From: Anaerolineae bacterium
Lineage (GTDB): Bacteria; Chloroflexota; Anaerolineae; Anaerolineales; UBA4823
Direction of reading: 5' to 3'
Length of the DNA stretch: 7,557 nucleotides
Assembly (NCBI GenBank): GCA_030622805.1
Contig: JAUXFR010000059.1
Coordinates: 1 to 7,557, forward strand
Positions within the stretch are counted from its first letter, which is position 1; each line of letters begins with the position of its first letter. The notes beneath the pieces are model-generated. The model was given only the letters and a program-made list of their open reading frames with translations, did not search any database and was not told the origin of the DNA. Position numbers and translations under genes: made by a program. Positions 5,825 through 7,557 of the stretch are shown one piece after another.

Positions 5825-7003
5825 ATGGACAACTCTGAAGAAAAAATCCTCAAAGAGCAAGAACCCGCCCCTGCTTCGCGCTGGTCAGAAATCTGGAATG
5901 CTATCACGCATGCGGGTTTGGCAGAGCTATTCGTCCGCCTGGGAACGCACGTACTGCTGGTGGCGTTAATCCTGGTGGTTGCCTGGGGACTGCGCGAGTT
6001 TTACCGTTACGCGGAGGTAATCGATGCATCCGGTGATGGGGCATTGGCTGCCGCTCCAGCCGCCACATTCACCCCAACCGAAATTTCGCCCAGGCTGCCT
6101 GACTTTTCACCCCAAGCTTACGCTCCCTCCGGAGTCTCCCGCCAGGCACGTATACATACCGATGTCCCCTCCCGTCCGCGGACTGAGTTGATCATATACA
6201 CCGTGCAGACTGGTGACACCCTGTTCGGTATCGCTGATAAGTTCGGACTGAATCCGGAGACCATCCTGTGGGGAAACCAGTTCACGTTGGGTGACAACCC
6301 TCACAACCTGCGACCAGGACAGGAACTGAACATTCTGCCCATCGACGGGACTTTTCACCGCTGGTCTCAAGGGGATGGGCTCAACGGTGTGGCAAAATTT
6401 TTCAGTGTATCTCCACAGGTTATTATCGACTTTCCTGGCAACAACCTGGACCCTGACACAATCGGTGATTGGTCAAATCCAGACATCGAGGCCGGTACCT
6501 GGCTGGTCATTCCCGGTGGAAGCCGCGAATTTGTTAGCTGGAGCGCGCCAGAAATCCCCCGCGAAGACCCCAGCGTCGCCCGGGTGCTCGGTCCAGGTGT
6601 ATGCGAATCGGTTTCTAATGGAGCGATCGGCATTGGCACGTTCGTCTGGCCTGCGGACAAACACACAGTATCCGGTTTCGATTTCGCTCCTAACGCCAAC
6701 CATTCTGGGATCGACATCGATGGCGGTGCTGGCGACAGTGTTTACGCTGCTGACAGCGGGGTGGTGGTCTACGCCGGCTGGAACAACTGGGGCTACGGCA
6801 ATGTACTCGTGGTCAACCACGGCAATGGCTGGCAGACGCTTTATGCTCACCTCAATGCCCTGTATGTAGGTTGTGGGGAGAGTGTTTTTCAGGGCAGTGC
6901 GATCGGCGCTATCGGCAGCACTGGCAATTCAACCGGTCCACACCTGCACTACGAGATGATGTACAACGGTGTAAAAGTCAATCCCTGGGATTACCTGCCC
7001 TAA
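5825..7003 (+). CDS. Membrane-anchored peptidoglycan endopeptidase: two LysM domains and an M23 domain
   Basis: This 392-residue protein has about 40 N-terminal residues before a single membrane helix (about 43-60, VLLVALILVVAWGLREF), then a Pro/Ala/Thr-rich linker to about 120. LysM 1 spans about 124-173 (YTVQTGDTLFGIADKFGL... RPGQELNILPI). A more divergent LysM 2 spans about 178-232 (RWSQGDGLNGVAKFF... AGTWLVIPGG). The C-terminal M23 domain (about 270-392) keeps the zinc and catalytic residues H293 and D297 (HSGID), H342 (YAH) and H373/H375 (GPHLHYE), so it should be active. M23 enzymes cut peptide bonds in peptidoglycan crosslinks, and LysM binds its sugar chains. The protein is expected to be anchored with the enzyme outside, acting in wall remodelling or cell separation. 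An in-frame TGA directly precedes ATG 5825, so no earlier start exists. No clear ribosome site is seen. It has its own promoter at 5711. Confidence 0.93.
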   Translation: MDNSEEKILKEQEPAPASRWSEIWNAITHAGLAELFVRLGTHVLLVALILVVAWGLREFYRYAEVIDASGDGALAAAPAATFTPTEISPRLPDFSPQAYAPSGVSRQARIHTDVPSRPRTELIIYTVQTGDTLFGIADKFGLNPETILWGNQFTLGDNPHNLRPGQELNILPIDGTFHRWSQGDGLNGVAKFFSVSPQVIIDFPGNNLDPDTIGDWSNPDIEAGTWLVIPGGSREFVSWSAPEIPREDPSVARVLGPGVCESVSNGAIGIGTFVWPADKHTVSGFDFAPNANHSGIDIDGGAGDSVYAADSGVVVYAGWNNWGYGNVLVVNHGNGWQTLYAHLNALYVGCGESVFQGSAIGAIGSTGNSTGPHLHYEMMYNGVKVNPWDYLP

Positions 7004-7021
7004 CAGACCACAAATACCGCT

Positions 7022-7557
7022 ATGTTTATAAGTTCTCGCAAACAATTACCGCTATTCATCATTACCTTTCTGGTCTTCTTGCTCCTGCTGGCAGCCTGCA
7101 GTCAGTCGAATAACAGCATGCCGACTCGCAAGACCAAAGCAGCGCCAACCTCAACGGAGGCGGCAGCAAGCACAACCACTGTCCCTTCCCTGACCCCCAC
7201 ACATCCAGCCACCAGCACGCCCACGGCAACGCCAGAACCAGTCAGTCTGATTGATGTGGACCCCGATGATCTGGAAAAAGTTAACATACGCTTCTGGCAT
7301 GCCTGGACCGGTCCGGTCGAGCAGGTTATGAACGATATCGTCGCGCAGTTCAATAAAGAGAACGAATGGGGCATCCAGGTACAGGCGGAAAGCCAGGGCA
7401 CCCTGGACCAATTGTACGAAAATGTGCAGGCTGGCATCAGCGAGAACAACCCTCCCGACCTGGCAATTGGGTACCTTTACCAGGCACTAGACCGGGACGC
7501 GGGGCAGGAGCTGGTAAACCTTAACGATTATGTCGGCGATCCAATATGGGGTCTTAC
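7022..7557 (+). CDS. Extracellular solute-binding lipoprotein, family 1 type, N-terminal part (3' end beyond window)
   Basis: From ATG 7022 there are 178 open codons to the right edge with no stop. Residues 1-26 are a lipoprotein signal: basic N-terminus, a long hydrophobic run, and lipobox LAAC with C26 as the lipidated residue. Residues about 35-73 form a Thr/Pro/Ala/Ser-rich linker (TPTHPATSTPTATPEP). The binding domain then begins with VNIRFWHAWTGPVEQVM at about 87-103, a typical first strand and helix of family 1 sugar-type binding proteins. AQFNKEN (about 108-114) and PPDLAIG (about 144-150) fit the same family. It starts 18 bases after the LysM-M23 stop with no terminator between, so read-through from the 5711 promoter is likely. 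No Shine-Dalgarno site is visible. Full members are usually above 400 residues, so more than half is outside. Transporter genes may lie to the right. Confidence 0.88.
   Translation, partial: MFISSRKQLPLFIITFLVFLLLLAACSQSNNSMPTRKTKAAPTSTEAAASTTTVPSLTPTHPATSTPTATPEPVSLIDVDPDDLEKVNIRFWHAWTGPVEQVMNDIVAQFNKENEWGIQVQAESQGTLDQLYENVQAGISENNPPDLAIGYLYQALDRDAGQELVNLNDYVGDPIWGL

Noticed and set aside
1062..7557. A complete peptide-import-and-degradation operon
   Set aside because: Attractive, but no permease or ATPase gene is visible, a separate promoter precedes the LysM-M23 gene, and family 1 binding proteins usually bind sugars.

Overview
The window most resembles a piece of a Chloroflexota chromosome, probably class Anaerolineae. 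This is inferred from style and not from any marker gene. The signs are surface proteins with long Thr/Pro-rich linkers, solute-binding lipoproteins with a Cys lipobox, a membrane-anchored LysM-M23 peptidase, and a PIG-L deacetylase of a type I associate with that group. I see no mobile element, CRISPR array, RNA gene or intrinsic terminator, and no intergenic gap longer than about 150 bases.

Layout, left to right. Positions 1-467 hold the N-terminal part of a minus-strand PIG-L/LmbE-type deacetylase that runs off the left edge. A 78-base divergent spacer carries a good forward promoter (498-526). Everything to its right is on the plus strand. First comes a short membrane protein with a Thr/Pro/Ser-rich tail (546-998). 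Three consecutive M42-family metallo-aminopeptidase genes follow (1062-2144, 2274-3359, 3385-4383). A solute-binding lipoprotein (4385-5677) starts one base after the third M42 stop. A second promoter (5711-5739) precedes a membrane-anchored protein with two LysM domains and an M23 peptidase domain (5825-7003). A second solute-binding lipoprotein (7022 onward) runs off the right edge.

How the genes may work together (inference). The M42 enzymes are expected in the cytosol, trimming peptides to amino acids. The two lipoproteins are expected outside the membrane capturing small solutes, and the M23 protein is expected to cut peptidoglycan peptides at the wall. A peptide-scavenging theme is possible, but no ABC permease or ATPase gene is visible and family 1 binding proteins most often bind sugars, so the link is unproven.

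The points most worth a second look are the tandem triplication of M42 genes with a clearly divergent first copy, the tight coupling of an orphan binding lipoprotein to that array, and two promoters that share an identical 11-base extended -10 block. I did not find a convincing previously undescribed system; most genes belong to known families.
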